Position numbers and translations under genes: made by a program. This document shows, one piece after another, positions 1 through 9,886 of a stretch of DNA of 64,000 nucleotides (positions are counted from its first letter, which is position 1; every line of letters begins with the position of its first letter). Source of the stretch: Bradyrhizobium sp. MOS002 (GTDB lineage Bacteria > Pseudomonadota > Alphaproteobacteria > Rhizobiales > Xanthobacteraceae); contig NZ_PYFX01000003.1 of assembly GCF_003020115.1 (NCBI RefSeq), forward strand, positions 496,001 through 560,000, written 5' to 3'. The notes beneath the pieces were generated by a model, which saw only the letters and a list, made by a program, of their open reading frames with translations, was not told the DNA's origin and did not search any database.

Positions 1-1948
1 GCTCCTCGGTCGGCTTGTGGCCTTCCTTCAGCTTGATCTGGATGTCGCCATCCTGCGGGCCGATCACGCCGGTGTTGTTGTAGGTCATGTTGATGCCGGA
101 GATCGGCATGCCGATGTTGTCGGTCAGCGTTTCGATCTCGCCCGGGATCAGCTTGCGGATCGCCTTCTGCACGTCGGCGAGCTGGTTGGCGGTCTCCTCC
201 ACACGGGTGCCGACCTGGGTGCGGACGTGCATCAGGATGTTGCCGGCATCGACCGCGGGGAAGAAGTTGCGCCCGAGGAACGGCACCAGCGCGAAGGACG
301 CGCCGACCACGCAGAGAAAGCAGATCACGAACACCGGACGGTGCGCGAGCGCGAGCCCGAGGAAATTGTGGTAGCCGCCGCGAATACGCTCGAAGCGAGC
401 CTCGAAGCCGCGCTGGAACCACACCAGGGGATTACGCGACTTCGGCGGGCCGTCCTCGTGGTGGACATGTGCCTGCAACAAATAGTTCGCCATGGTCGGC
501 ACCAGCGTGCGCGACAGCAGGAACGACCAGATCATCGCGAACATCACCGCTTCCGCCATCGGCACGAACAGGAAGCGCGCCACGCCGGTGAGAAAGAACA
601 TCGGCACGAACACGATGCAGATGCAGAGCAGCGAGACGAAGGCCGGCGTCACGATCTGGTTGGCACCGTCGAGGATCGACTGCTCGACCGGCTTGCCCTG
701 CTCCAGATGGTAGTTGATGTTCTCGATCGTGACGGTGGCGTCGTCGACGAGAATGCCGACCGCGAGCGCCAGGCCGCCGAGCGTCATGATGTTCAGCGTC
801 TCGCCGATCGCCGCCAGCATGATGATGGCGCCGAGCACGGAGAGCGGGATAGAGACCGCGATGATGACGGTCGAGCGCCAGCTGCCGAGGAACAGCAGGA
901 TCATGATGCTGGTGAGCAGCGCCGCGATCACGCCTTCGAACGCGACGCCTTCGATGGCGCCGCGGACGAACACCGACTGATCGCCGATGAAGCCGATCTT
1001 GAGCGCGTCCGGCAGCTGGTCCTTGACGTCGATCACCTTCTGCTTGATGCCCGCGATGATGTCGAGCGTCGAGGTCGCGCCCGCCTTCAGCACCATCATC
1101 AGCACCGAGCGGTTGCCGTCGACATGGACGATGTTGGTCTGCGGCGGGTTTCCGTCGCGCACGGTCGCGACGTCGCGCACATAGACCATCGCGCCGTTGA
1201 CGGTCTTGATCGGCAGATTGCCGAGCTCGTCGATCTTCAGCGGCGAGTTGTTGAGCTGGATGTTGTATTCGAACTGCCCGATCTTCTGGGTGCCGACAGG
1301 CGTGATCAGGTTCTGGGCCGCGAGCGCGTTGGCGACGTCCTGGCCGGACAGGCCCCTAGCCTGGAGCGCGGTCGGGTCGAGATCGATCTGGACCTGGCGC
1401 TGCTTGCCGCCGAACGGGTACGGGATCGCGGCGCCGGGCACGGTGACCAGCGGCGTACGCAGCTGGTTGATGCCGATATCGGCGAGGTTCTGCTCGGTCA
1501 GTCCATCGCCCGATAGCGCCACCTGGACGATCGGCACGGTGGAGGCGGAGTAGTTCAGGATCAGGGGCGGCGTCGCGCCCGGCGGCATCTGCTTGATCAG
1601 CGTCTGCGAGATCGCGGTGACCTGCGCATTGGCGGTGCGGATGTCGACGTTCGGCTGGAAGAAGATCTTGATGATGCCAAAGCCGTTATAGGAATTGGCG
1701 GAGATGTGCTCGATGTCATTGACCGTCGTCGTCAGTGCGCGCTGGAACGGCGTGGTGATGCGGCCCGACATCTGGTCGGGCGGCAGGCCAGTGTACTGCC
1801 AGACCACCCCGATCACGGGGATGCGGATGTCCGGAAAGATGTCGGTCGGCGTCCGCAGCGCCGCCAACGGTCCGATGATCAGAAGCAGGAGCGCGAGCAC
1901 GACAAACGTGTAGGGCCGGCTCAGGGCAATACGGACCAGAGCAATCAT
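1..1948 (-). CDS. RND efflux transporter permease (AcrB/HAE1 family), 3' end outside window
   Basis: Inner-membrane proton-driven efflux pump subunit. The visible 649 codons begin with a short cytoplasmic end and TM1, then a porter domain (DIFPDIRIP near residue 35 is typical of the family), and a TM block carrying GGLALAVGILVDDATV near residue 400, whose paired aspartates are the proton-relay residues of RND pumps. The start is an ATG at 1948. The frame runs off the left edge, so roughly the C-terminal third (usual length about 1030-1060 residues) is missing. No membrane-fusion-protein gene lies immediately upstream, where a chemoreceptor is found instead, so a partner must be downstream or elsewhere. 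The substrate cannot be inferred. Family assignment is firm. Confidence 0.93.
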   Translation of the reverse strand, partial: MIALVRIALSRPYTFVVLALLLLIIGPLAALRTPTDIFPDIRIPVIGVVWQYTGLPPDQMSGRITTPFQRALTTTVNDIEHISANSYNGFGIIKIFFQPNVDIRTANAQVTAISQTLIKQMPPGATPPLILNYSASTVPIVQVALSGDGLTEQNLADIGINQLRTPLVTVPGAAIPYPFGGKQRQVQIDLDPTALQARGLSGQDVANALAAQNLITPVGTQKIGQFEYNIQLNNSPLKIDELGNLPIKTVNGAMVYVRDVATVRDGNPPQTNIVHVDGNRSVLMMVLKAGATSTLDIIAGIKQKVIDVKDQLPDALKIGFIGDQSVFVRGAIEGVAFEGVIAALLTSIMILLFLGSWRSTVIIAVSIPLSVLGAIIMLAAIGETLNIMTLGGLALAVGILVDDATVTIENINYHLEQGKPVEQSILDGANQIVTPAFVSLLCICIVFVPMFFLTGVARFLFVPMAEAVMFAMIWSFLLSRTLVPTMANYLLQAHVHHEDGPPKSRNPLVWFQRGFEARFERIRGGYHNFLGLALAHRPVFVICFLCVVGASFALVPFLGRNFFPAVDAGNILMHVRTQVGTRVEETANQLADVQKAIRKLIPGEIETLTDNIGMPISGINMTYNNTGVIGPQDGDIQIKLKEGHKPTEE

Positions 1949-2113
1949 TCGCCGGGAAATTCCAGGTCAAGCGAGGATACGGGATCCGCCCCCACGGGGA
2001 TCCCCTCCTCCCTTTACCCGAGCACCGCCGGAAACGCCAATCTCCGGCGCCTTTCCGGCATTCACTTCCGTGCTACCGCACTGCGGAACGCGCACTGCGG
2101 CCATGCGGCCGCC

Positions 2114-3808
2114 TCATGCGGCGCGGACCGAGTCCAGGAACTTGCCGACCTCGAGCTTGAGGCGGCTCGAATCGCGCGAGAGCATCTGCGCCGCCGACAG
2201 CACTTGCGAGGACGCCGAGCCGGTTTCGGAAGCACCGTGCTGTACCTCGCCGACATTGGCCGACACCTGCTGGGTGCCTTGGGCCGCCTGCTGCACGTTC
2301 CGAGCGATCTCCTGGGTCGCCGCGCCCTGCTGCTCCACCGCCGCCGCGATCGCCGAAGAGATCTCCGACAGGCGGGCGATCGTGCCGCTGATCTGGCCGA
2401 TGGCACCAACCGAATCCTGCGTCGCCGTCTGGATGCCGCCGATCTGCTGGCCGATTTCGCCGGTGGCCTTGGCCGTCTGCTCGGCGAGCGCCTTCACCTC
2501 CGAGGCAACCACCGCAAAGCCGCGGCCGGCCTCGCCGGCACGAGCCGCCTCGATCGTCGCATTCAGCGCCAGCAGATTGGTCTGCCCGGCGATAGCGTTG
2601 ATGAGCTCGACGACGTCGCCGATCCGGGACGCCGCCCGCGACAATTCACTGACCCGCTCGGTGGTGGATTGCGCCTGGCTGACTGCCTCCCCCGCGATCC
2701 GGGCGGATTCCTGCACCTGCCGGCTGATCTCACGCACCGAGGAGGACATCTCTTCGGCCGCCGACGCCACTGAATGGACGTTGGTGGTGGCTTCTTCCGA
2801 GGCGGACGCGACCACCGTCGCCAATTCCTGCGCCCGACCGGCGGTCGAGGTCAGCGTCGAGGCCGACGCCTCGAGCTCGGTCGCCGCCGAAGACACGGTC
2901 TCGACGATTTCGCCGACCGCGGCCTCGAAGCCGTCGGCAAGCTTTGTCATGTCGGCCTTGCGCTGTCCTTCGGCGCGGCGCTGCACCGCCTGCACCTCGT
3001 CGCGGCTGAAGCGGATGATCGTCTGCACCGTCTGCAGATTGCGCAGCGCCTCGCCGATCTCGTCGTCACGCTGGATCAGGATGCGGTTGTCCAGCTTGTC
3101 CTGGACGAGGTTGACCAAGGTGTCGTTGAGCTGCTGCATAGGCCCCTGGATCGCGCGCATGGTCGTGAGGCCGGCGAAGCCGAGGACGGCAGCGCCGGCG
3201 ACGGCCAGCAGCGCCAGGCTCAGGCTGGTCGTACCGCCGGTCGAGAGCGCTCCGCCGATGCCAAGCGCGAGCACGAACAGCAACTGGAGCGCCATCGTGG
3301 TGACCAGGCGCGCTTTCAGCGTCCTGGTGAAGATCGCAAAATGGTCGAGCAGCGAGCGGCGGCGGATGATGCCGGCGTCGACGCGATAACCATGCGGCTT
3401 CTTCTCGCGGATCGCCGCGTAGACCTCTTCGGCCAGCTTGCGCTGGTCGGCCGGCAGCTTGGTGCGGATCGACGTGTAGCCGGTAACCTGGCCGTTCTCC
3501 CGGATCGGAGAGGCCGTCGCCAGCACCCAGTAGAAATCGCCGTTCTTGCGGCGGTTCTTCACCGCGCCGAGCCACGGCTTGCCCGCCTTGAGCGTGTCCC
3601 AGAGATTGTCGAACGCCTCCGGCGGCATGTCGGGATGGCGGACGATGTTGTGCGGCTGACCCATGAGCTCCGCGGACGTGAAGCCAGCAGCGGCGATGAA
3701 GTCCTCGTTGAAGTAGGCGAGCTTGCCCTTGAGATCCGTCTTCGAAACGATGAGGGTCTCATCGCTTACGGGATATTCGATTTCGGTGACGGGAAGATTC
3801 TTGCGCAT
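2114..3808 (-). CDS. Aer-like methyl-accepting chemotaxis protein with N-terminal PAS domain
   Basis: Chemoreceptor that signals to CheA/CheW. From residue 1 it has an Aer-type PAS domain (about 15-110; a conserved NIVRHPDMP segment and the [16 protein letters not shown] segment typical of redox-sensing PAS), two adjoining hydrophobic stretches (about 165-215), a HAMP-like linker, and a C-terminal signalling coiled coil with the hairpin-tip region [20 protein letters not shown]. The frame could extend to a TTG at 3850, but the ATG at 3808 is preceded by a GGGGG tract at good spacing and gives the family N-terminus ([13 protein letters not shown]), so I chose it (564 residues). The PAS suggests sensing of redox or energy state rather than a periplasmic ligand. 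The signalling half is almost identical to that of the next gene. Confidence 0.92.
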   Translation of the reverse strand: MRKNLPVTEIEYPVSDETLIVSKTDLKGKLAYFNEDFIAAAGFTSAELMGQPHNIVRHPDMPPEAFDNLWDTLKAGKPWLGAVKNRRKNGDFYWVLATASPIRENGQVTGYTSIRTKLPADQRKLAEEVYAAIREKKPHGYRVDAGIIRRRSLLDHFAIFTRTLKARLVTTMALQLLFVLALGIGGALSTGGTTSLSLALLAVAGAAVLGFAGLTTMRAIQGPMQQLNDTLVNLVQDKLDNRILIQRDDEIGEALRNLQTVQTIIRFSRDEVQAVQRRAEGQRKADMTKLADGFEAAVGEIVETVSSAATELEASASTLTSTAGRAQELATVVASASEEATTNVHSVASAAEEMSSSVREISRQVQESARIAGEAVSQAQSTTERVSELSRAASRIGDVVELINAIAGQTNLLALNATIEAARAGEAGRGFAVVASEVKALAEQTAKATGEIGQQIGGIQTATQDSVGAIGQISGTIARLSEISSAIAAAVEQQGAATQEIARNVQQAAQGTQQVSANVGEVQHGASETGSASSQVLSAAQMLSRDSSRLKLEVGKFLDSVRAA

Positions 3809-3983
3809 TGCGGGCCCCCAAAGACCAGATGAAATGTCAGTTGATTCCAATCAGGGCTGCGACCGGCGGTCCTTGGGCTATTCTTCTAAGCCGAAATTAA
3901 CTATCGATGAAACCGCGTCCCGTATGACTACGGGCGCCACCTCATGATGCTACCTGCAGGCGACATCAGGCTACCGGCGCGGC

Positions 3984-4015
3984 AAAAAAGAGCGGCGCTT
4001 GCGGCGCCGCTCTTT
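3984..4015 (-). terminator. Rho-independent terminator of the upstream chemoreceptor gene
   Basis: A perfect 12-bp stem (3987-3998 with 4004-4015, loop TTGCG) is followed, reading leftward, by a run of six T. It sits about 50 bp beyond the stop of the leftward chemoreceptor gene ending at 4065, so transcription of the two receptor genes is probably separated here. Confidence 0.85.
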
Positions 4016-4064
4016 CGTCGATGGATGTTGATGCGGAGGTTTACGCCCTGCGCGTGGGCAGTCG

Positions 4065-5756
4065 TTACGCAGCGCGAACGTTGGTCAGGAACTTGCTGAC
4101 CTCGGTCTTGAGCCGGCCCGAGTCGTTGGACAGCATCTGCGCCGCCGACAGTACCTGCGAGGAGGCCGTGCCGGTCTCGGTTGCGCCGCGCTGCACGTCG
4201 GTGATGTTGGAGGAAACCTGCTGAGTGCCCTGCGCCGCCTGCTGGACGTTGCGGGCGATCTCCTGGGTCGCAGCGCCCTGCTCTTCCACGGCCGCCGCGA
4301 TCGCCGACGAGATCTCCGACAGACGCTCGATGGTCGACGAAATCTCCTTGATGGCGCCGACCGAGTCGTTGGTCGCCGCCTGGATGCCGGAGATCTGCTG
4401 GCCGATCTCGCCGGTCGCCTTCGCGGTCTGCTCGGCGAGCGCCTTCACCTCGGAGGCCACGACCGCGAAGCCGCGGCCGGCTTCACCGGCGCGTGCGGCT
4501 TCGATGGTCGCGTTCAGCGCCAACAAATTGGTCTGGCCGGCGATGGTGTTGATGAGCTCGACCACGTCGCCGATGCGCGAGGCCGCCTTCGAGAGCTCGC
4601 TGACGCGCTCGGTGGTGGCGCGCGCCTGGCCGACGGCGTCGCCCGCCATGCGGGCGGATTCCTGCACCTGGCGGCTGATCTCGCTCACCGAGGAAGCCAT
4701 CTCCTCGGTCGCCGAGGCCACCGACTGCACGTTGGTCGAGGCTTCCTCCGACGCTCCGGCAACGGTGGTCGCCAGCCGCTGCGAGCGGTCGGCGGTCGAA
4801 GTCAGCGTCGAGGCCGAGGCCTCCAGCTGGGTCGAGGCCGACGACACGGTCTGGACGATCTCGCCGATCATGGTTTCGAATTCGCGGGTAATGTTGTCGA
4901 CGCGGCGGCCGCGCTCGATCTTGGCTTCGGCATCGGCGGCGGCAGCCTCGTCGGCGGCCTTCTTCGCGATCAGCGCTTCCTTGAATATCTGGAGCACATC
5001 GGCCATGGCGCCGATCTCGGTCTTCTCACCGCGATGAGGGACTTCGGCGGAAAGCTCGCCCTTGCCCAACGCCTGCATCGGCTCGATGATCGAATTGATG
5101 CCGCTGGAGACGTCCTGGACAAGGTAGAAGCCGACGCCGATGCCGATAATCACGGCCGCGCCGAGGATGATCGAGACGAGCATGAAAGCGAAGGAATAGC
5201 TGTCGGCGGCATCCTGAGCAGCCTGGTCGCCGCCCTTGGTATTGAGCTCGATGTCCTTGGTCAGGATCGCGTCGGCCTCAAGGCCGATCTTGTTGACCGT
5301 CTTGGTGTTCAGCTCCTGGGCCTCATGCGGGACCTTGCCGGCCTCCTTCCGCGAGAGCGCCATGACGTCTTCGGTGCCCTTCTTATAGTCGTCCCAGAGC
5401 TTGGCCCAGTCGTTGTACAGCTTCCGCTCTTCAGGCGAGGTGATCATCGGCTCGTAGGACTTGCGCGCCTTGGAAAGGGCCTCGATCACGGTGCCGGCGG
5501 TCTTCTCGTTCGCGAGCTTGTCCTCGAGGGTTTCGGACAGCATGTGCTGACGAACCACGTTGCGATAGGTGATCACGCTGGCCCGGAGCTCGCCGAGCAC
5601 CCGCACGCTGGGCATCCAGCTCGTGGTGATTTCGGTGGTGTTGGCATTCATCGACCGCATCTTCGTGACGGCGAGCAGACCCATGCCGGCCATCGCGACC
5701 AGCAGGAACGCCACGACACTGATGATCTTGGCGCGAATGGAAATGGTGGCGAGCAT
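4065..5756 (-). CDS. Methyl-accepting chemotaxis protein, four-helix-bundle sensor type
   Basis: Transmembrane chemoreceptor, 563 residues. TM1 is at about 10-30, followed by a helical periplasmic region (about 35-185) resembling the 4HB_MCP sensor fold, TM2 at about 190-212, a HAMP domain (about 213-265) and the methyl-accepting signalling domain (about 300-540) with the [20 protein letters not shown] tip. An intrinsic terminator follows it. The last 250 residues match the PAS-containing receptor immediately downstream nearly residue for residue, while the sensor halves are unrelated. Ligand unknown. Confidence 0.93.
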   Translation of the reverse strand: MLATISIRAKIISVVAFLLVAMAGMGLLAVTKMRSMNANTTEITTSWMPSVRVLGELRASVITYRNVVRQHMLSETLEDKLANEKTAGTVIEALSKARKSYEPMITSPEERKLYNDWAKLWDDYKKGTEDVMALSRKEAGKVPHEAQELNTKTVNKIGLEADAILTKDIELNTKGGDQAAQDAADSYSFAFMLVSIILGAAVIIGIGVGFYLVQDVSSGINSIIEPMQALGKGELSAEVPHRGEKTEIGAMADVLQIFKEALIAKKAADEAAAADAEAKIERGRRVDNITREFETMIGEIVQTVSSASTQLEASASTLTSTADRSQRLATTVAGASEEASTNVQSVASATEEMASSVSEISRQVQESARMAGDAVGQARATTERVSELSKAASRIGDVVELINTIAGQTNLLALNATIEAARAGEAGRGFAVVASEVKALAEQTAKATGEIGQQISGIQAATNDSVGAIKEISSTIERLSEISSAIAAAVEEQGAATQEIARNVQQAAQGTQQVSSNITDVQRGATETGTASSQVLSAAQMLSNDSGRLKTEVSKFLTNVRAA

Positions 5757-5924
5757 AATCGGGTCTCTTTGTGCTGGCGCGGCGGCGCGTCCGGAAATTT
5801 ACGAATCAACCTAAGGGAGCAGCACCAACATCCAACACGAGAGCACCTGAGCAGATGTTAACGACGACTCCGTACGAGTACGAAGCCCGAAACAAATGAA
5901 CAGGGCGCTAAAAATGCCCTGCGC

Positions 5925-7214
5925 TCAGCGCATGAGCCCAAGCGCGTCGGAGAAAAACTCCGCGCCGCCGAAGTTTCCGGACTTCAAGGCAAGCAACATG
6001 GCGCCTTTTTCAGCACCGACCGCGCGCAGCACCGGGACGCCGGCCGCGATCTCTGCTCCCACGAGAAATCCGGGAATCTTCAACCGGTCGACCACGGCGC
6101 CGGATGTCTCCCCGCCGGCGACGACCAGGCGCTTCACGCCGGCCAGCACCAGCCCCTCGGCGATGTCAGCCATCGCTTGTTCGATGGCGTGGCCGGCCGC
6201 GTCGCGACCATGGCGCGCCTGGAGCGCGGCAACCTGATCGGGCGTCGAGCTCGATGCGATCAGGACCGGACCGTCGGCCAATCGCGGCTTCGCCCATGCC
6301 AGCGCGCGCTGCGCCTCGTCCTCGCCCGTAGTAATACGGTCCGGATCGAGATGCAGCACCGGCATGACACGCTCGGCACTGTCAATCTGCTGAAGCGTCG
6401 CCTGCGAGCAGCTTCCGGCCAGGCACGCCGCCGGTCCGCCGACCGCAGCCCCCACCTCGCTGCTCGCCGCTGTCGATGTGACCTTGCCTGTCGACACCAG
6501 CGCCCGCGCTAGCCCAAGACCCATGCCCGAGGCGCCGACCGACAGCCGATGCTGGACAGCGACGAGGCCGATGGTCTCGAGGTCGCGATCGAACACGGCG
6601 TCGATGATCGTCGCGCCGACGCCCTTGCCCGCGAGTTCGGCCAGCCGCGCCCGCACGGCATCCGCGCCGCGCGTGACGGTGGCGAGGTCGACGAGGCCGA
6701 TTTGCGTCTTGCTCTGGCGCGCCAGGACGCGCACCAGGTTGGAATCGTGCATCGGGTTGAGCGGATGGTTCTTCAGCGGGCTCTCGTTCAGCGGCACGGC
6801 GCCCACGAACAGATTGCCCTGGTAGACGGTGCGGCCGGTCTCCGGGAAGGCCGGCGTCACCAGCACGGCCGCCTCGCCGCAATCGGCGCGCAGCGCGTCC
6901 ATCACCGGGCCGATATTGCCGGCATCAGTGGAATCGAAGGTCGAGCAGATCTTGAACAGCACGTGGCTCGCGCCGCGGCCGCGCAGCCATGTCTCGGCCG
7001 CGCGAGAGCGTGACACGGCAAGGCCGGCCTCGATCGAACGGCTCTTCAAGGACACCACGACGGCGTCGACCTCGGGCAGCGCGAGATCGTCCGCGGGCAC
7101 ACCGATGGTCTGCACCGTGCGCAGGCCCGCGCGCGTCAGCGTATTGGCGAGGTCGGAGGCGCCGGTGTAGTCGTCGGCAATGCAGCCAAGGGATATTTTC
7201 GCTGCAAGTGTCAC
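5925..7214 (-). CDS. otnK: 3-oxo-tetronate kinase (four-carbon acid sugar kinase, DUF1537 family)
   Basis: Phosphorylates 3-oxo-tetronate to the 4-phosphate, the step before decarboxylation to dihydroxyacetone phosphate in four-carbon sugar-acid catabolism. The N-terminus has the family signature GCIADDYTGASDLAN (about 10-24) and the C-terminus the nucleotide-binding stretch VVAGGETSGAVVDRL (about 360-375). At 429 residues it has normal length. It starts at a GTG that overlaps the otnI stop (GTGA), so the two are translationally coupled. Neighbours otnI, ltnD and the divergent otnC make the otn assignment, rather than denK/dtnK, the best choice. Confidence 0.9.
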   Translation of the reverse strand: MTLAAKISLGCIADDYTGASDLANTLTRAGLRTVQTIGVPADDLALPEVDAVVVSLKSRSIEAGLAVSRSRAAETWLRGRGASHVLFKICSTFDSTDAGNIGPVMDALRADCGEAAVLVTPAFPETGRTVYQGNLFVGAVPLNESPLKNHPLNPMHDSNLVRVLARQSKTQIGLVDLATVTRGADAVRARLAELAGKGVGATIIDAVFDRDLETIGLVAVQHRLSVGASGMGLGLARALVSTGKVTSTAASSEVGAAVGGPAACLAGSCSQATLQQIDSAERVMPVLHLDPDRITTGEDEAQRALAWAKPRLADGPVLIASSSTPDQVAALQARHGRDAAGHAIEQAMADIAEGLVLAGVKRLVVAGGETSGAVVDRLKIPGFLVGAEIAAGVPVLRAVGAEKGAMLLALKSGNFGGAEFFSDALGLMR

Positions 7215-7993
7215 GGTTTCACTCCCGCATAGGGCCTGAACCAGGCAAGGCCGTCGGTGGTCTTGCCGCGCGGATTGTATTCGCAGCCGACGAAGCCGGC
7301 ATAGCCGAGCCGGTCGAGCTCGTCGAACAGGAACGGATAGTTCAGCTCCTCGCCATCAGGCTCGTTGCGAGAGGGGATGCTGGCGATCTGGATGTGGCCG
7401 ATCAGCGGCATCATCTCGCGCAGCCGCATCGTGACGTCGCCATGGATGATCTGGCAGTGATAGATGTCGAACTGGAGTTTCAGGTTCGGAACCCTCAGCT
7501 CCTGGATCAGGTCGCGCGCGAAGCCGAAATCGTTGAGGAAATAGCCGGGCACGTTGCGCGCATTGATCGGTTCGAGCACGATGTCGATGCCGTGCGGCGC
7601 AAAGAACTCGGCGGCCCAAGCTACCGATTTGTAGAACGCCTCGATGGCGACGCGCTCGCCACGGTTGGCGATGCCCGCCATCAAATGCAGCCGCTTGACG
7701 CCGGTCGCCTTGGCGTAGGGCAGCGCGGTCTCCAGGCTCGCCTTGAGCTCGGCGAAGCGCGACGGGAGTGCCGCAAAACCCTTCTCGCCGGCATTCCAAT
7801 CGCCCGGCGGCAGGTTGAACAGCGCCTGGGTCAAGCCGTTGCGCTTGAGCCGCTCGCCGACCGCCTCGGCCGGATGCTCATAGGGAAAGAGAAACTCGAC
7901 GGCGGTGAAGCCGGCTGCCGCAGCGGCGTCGAAGCGGTCGAGAAACGGCACCTCGGTGAACATCATCGAGAGATTGGCGGCAAAACGGGGCAT
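7211..7993 (-). CDS. otnI: 2-oxo-tetronate isomerase (hydroxypyruvate isomerase-like)
   Basis: TIM-barrel protein of the Hyi/xylose-isomerase-like superfamily, 260 residues. It begins with MPRFAANLSMMFTE, typical of Hyi/OtnI. Metal-binding acidic and histidine residues lie in the segments VLEPINARNVPGYFLND (about 140-156) and FDIYHCQIIHGD (about 175-186). In the otn pathway it interconverts 2-oxo-tetronate (product of LtnD) and 3-oxo-tetronate (substrate of OtnK). It lies 14 bp after ltnD and overlaps otnK by 4 bp. Hydroxypyruvate isomerase is the alternative reading; the neighbours favour OtnI. Confidence 0.88.
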   Translation of the reverse strand: MPRFAANLSMMFTEVPFLDRFDAAAAAGFTAVEFLFPYEHPAEAVGERLKRNGLTQALFNLPPGDWNAGEKGFAALPSRFAELKASLETALPYAKATGVKRLHLMAGIANRGERVAIEAFYKSVAWAAEFFAPHGIDIVLEPINARNVPGYFLNDFGFARDLIQELRVPNLKLQFDIYHCQIIHGDVTMRLREMMPLIGHIQIASIPSRNEPDGEELNYPFLFDELDRLGYAGFVGCEYNPRGKTTDGLAWFRPYAGVKP

Positions 7994-8007
7994 GGGAATC
8001 CTCTTGT

Positions 8008-8925
8008 CTATTTGTCGCCAGGCAGCTTGACGCCCGTGACCTGCGCATACATCCGCGCCACCGACGCATCGTCGTCGCGGCCCATGCCGGCGGCTGATGT
8101 CATCAAGAACATCTGAAGTGCTGCGGCGGAGACCGGAACCGGAAATCTGGCACTGCGCGCCATGTCCTGGATGATGCCAAGGTCCTTGACGAAGATCTCG
8201 ACCGCACTGCGCGGCGTGTAATCGCCGTCGAGCACGTGCGGCATGCGGTTTTCGAACATCCAGGAATTTCCGGCGGACGCCGTGATCACCTCGTAGACCT
8301 TGCGGATGTCGAGACCCTGCTTGGCCGCGAATGCGATCGCCTCGCTGGCAGCGGCGATGTGCACGCCGGCGAGCAACTGGTTGATCATCTTGAAGGCGGC
8401 GCCCTGGCCTGCGGCATCGCCAAGCTCGTAGAGCTTTGCGGCCATGGCATCGAGCGCGGGTCGCGCCTTCTCAAACGCAACCGGACTGCCCGAGGCGAGA
8501 ATCGTCAGTTCGCCCTGCGCCGCGCGCTGCGCCCCGCCGGAGATCGGCGCATCCAGATAGTGCCGGCCGGTCGCCTCCAACTGCTTGGCGAGACGCCGCG
8601 CCACATCGGGATCCATGGTCGCCGACGACAGGAAGACGCTGTCCTTGGCCATGGTTTCGGCGACGCCATCCTTGCCGAACAGGATGGTCTCGGTCTGCGC
8701 GGCATTGACGACGACGCTGACGACGATGTCGGCGCCCTTGGCAGCTTCAGCCGGCGTCTTGGCACCCAAGCCGCCCTCCGTCACGAAACGCGCGACCGCG
8801 TCAGCCGAGACGTCGCAGCCGGTGACGACATGATCGGCGCGCTTCAGCGAGGTCGCCATGCCGAACCCCATCGAGCCGAGCCCGATGACGGCGATGCGCT
8901 GATTCTGTGACGTGGAGGCGGACAT
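8008..8925 (-). CDS. ltnD: L-threonate dehydrogenase (beta-hydroxyacid dehydrogenase family)
   Basis: NAD-dependent oxidation of L-threonate to 2-oxo-tetronate, the entry step of this operon. The Rossmann motif IGLGSMGFGMA is near residue 14, the substrate-binding segment DAPISGGAQRAAQGELTI is near 120, and the catalytic-lysine segment FKMINQLLAGVHIAAASEA is near 170. The frame stays open upstream to 9174, but the ATG at 8925 is preceded by AAGGA at proper spacing and gives the normal 305-residue length; the longer form would cross the divergent otnC promoter. It is the first gene of the leftward ltnD-otnI-otnK operon. D-erythronate is a possible alternative substrate. Confidence 0.88.
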   Translation of the reverse strand: MSASTSQNQRIAVIGLGSMGFGMATSLKRADHVVTGCDVSADAVARFVTEGGLGAKTPAEAAKGADIVVSVVVNAAQTETILFGKDGVAETMAKDSVFLSSATMDPDVARRLAKQLEATGRHYLDAPISGGAQRAAQGELTILASGSPVAFEKARPALDAMAAKLYELGDAAGQGAAFKMINQLLAGVHIAAASEAIAFAAKQGLDIRKVYEVITASAGNSWMFENRMPHVLDGDYTPRSAVEIFVKDLGIIQDMARSARFPVPVSAAALQMFLMTSAAGMGRDDDASVARMYAQVTGVKLPGDK

Positions 8926-8963
8926 GCAACTGATCCTTGCGACGTTTCCCGGACGGCCGCCCT

Positions 8964-9013
8964 TTGCGGCAGCTTGGCAACCGAATAACACGGCTTGGCC
9001 GCGCTGCCAAAGC
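8964..9013. promoter_or_regulatory. Candidate operator in the ltnD/otnC divergent promoter
   Basis: The 103-bp gap between divergent ltnD and otnC holds two direct copies of GCTTGGC (8972-8978 and 8993-8999) exactly 21 bp apart, and a related inverted copy, GCCAAAGC, at 9006-9013. GGCAGC (8968-8973) and GCTGCC (9003-9008) also form an inverted pair. Two-turn spacing suggests a dimeric or tetrameric regulator; DeoR/GntR-type regulators commonly control otn genes, but none is encoded here. Confidence 0.35.
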
Positions 9014-9028
9014 GTGAGACAAACGGAC

Positions 9029-9703
9029 ATGACGGCCATGAGCAACGAGACGCGGCTGCGCGAAGACATTTGCCGCTTCGGACGGTCCCTGTTCGAGCGT
9101 GGGCTGACGCCCGGCTCCTCCGGCAATATCAGCGTCAGGTTGGACGGCGGCGGCTGGCTGGTGACGCCGACCAATGCCTCGCTCGGCTTCCTCGATCCCG
9201 CAAAACTGTCGCGGCTGGACGATCAGGGCCGACTGGTTTCGGGCGATGCGCCGACCAAGGAAGTTCCGCTGCACACCGCGCTCTACGCCACGCGCGGGAG
9301 CGCAAGGGCGATCGTGCATCTGCATTCCACCCATTCGGTCGCGCTGTCGATGCTCCCGGAGATCGACCCGCACGCCGCGCTGCCGCCGATGACGGCCTAT
9401 TATCTGATGAAATGCGGCGCCACCGCACTCGTGCCCTATTACCGCCCCGGCGATCCCGCGGTCGCGGATGCGATCAAGGGGCTGGCGGGGAAGTACTCAA
9501 CCGTGCTGCTCGCCAATCACGGCCCCGTCGTCGCCGGTGACACGCTGGAGGCAGCGGTGTTCGCGACCGAGGAACTGGAGGAAACGGCGAAGCTGTATCT
9601 GCTGCTGCGTGGGCTGAACCCGCGCTATCTGTCGCCGGAGCAGGTGACGGATCTGGTGAGGGTGTTTGGGGTATCGCTGCCGGAGCAAGGGCACGAGCAT
9701 TGA
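9029..9703 (+). CDS. otnC: 3-oxo-tetronate 4-phosphate decarboxylase (class II aldolase/adducin family)
   Basis: Decarboxylates 3-oxo-tetronate 4-phosphate to dihydroxyacetone phosphate. It shows the class II aldolase metal site: HLHSTHSVALS (about 100) with the paired histidines, and LLANHGPVVAGD (about 160) with the third. GLTPGSSGNIS near residue 20 is the phosphate-binding loop of the family. The frame is open from 8912, but that start overlaps ltnD; starts at 9029 or 9038 give the usual length (224 or 221 residues). Transcribed away from ltnD-otnI-otnK, it completes the pathway. Confidence 0.88.
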   Translation: MTAMSNETRLREDICRFGRSLFERGLTPGSSGNISVRLDGGGWLVTPTNASLGFLDPAKLSRLDDQGRLVSGDAPTKEVPLHTALYATRGSARAIVHLHSTHSVALSMLPEIDPHAALPPMTAYYLMKCGATALVPYYRPGDPAVADAIKGLAGKYSTVLLANHGPVVAGDTLEAAVFATEELEETAKLYLLLRGLNPRYLSPEQVTDLVRVFGVSLPEQGHEH

Positions 9704-9747
9704 GCCTCGTGCAGCTGTGGGCGAACTACACCGCCCTACTCACCGCT

Positions 9748-9849
9748 GTCATTCCCCGCGAAGGCGGGGAATCCAGTACGCCGCGGCTTCTCGGCTCAAT
9801 CACAACGGCCTCTGGAATACTGGATCGCCCGCCTTCGCGGGCGATGACG
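9748..9849. repeat. Long palindromic intergenic element (GTCATTCCCCGCGAAGG type)
   Basis: Located between the convergent otnC and livF genes. A left arm (9748-9778), itself a small hairpin CCCCGC-GAAG-GCGGGG followed by ATCCAGTA, is complemented by a right arm (9818-9849) reading TACTGGAT, then CGCCCGC-CTTC-GCGGGCG and ATGACG. The transcript would fold into a branched hairpin and may act as a bidirectional terminator. Confidence 0.75.
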
Positions 9850-9886
9850 TCGAGTGTGTTGCGCGAGCGTGCCCAACACTTCGCGG

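Noticed and set aside
17..1516. A 499-codon open frame on the + strand
   Set aside because: Antisense of the RND permease; composition dominated by Arg, Asp, His and Glu with no motif.
1..5756. A possible metal-resistance or nodulation efflux operon with the chemoreceptors
   Set aside because: Only the permease is visible; no membrane fusion or outer-membrane gene is seen, and the terminator and the receptor genes argue against one operon.
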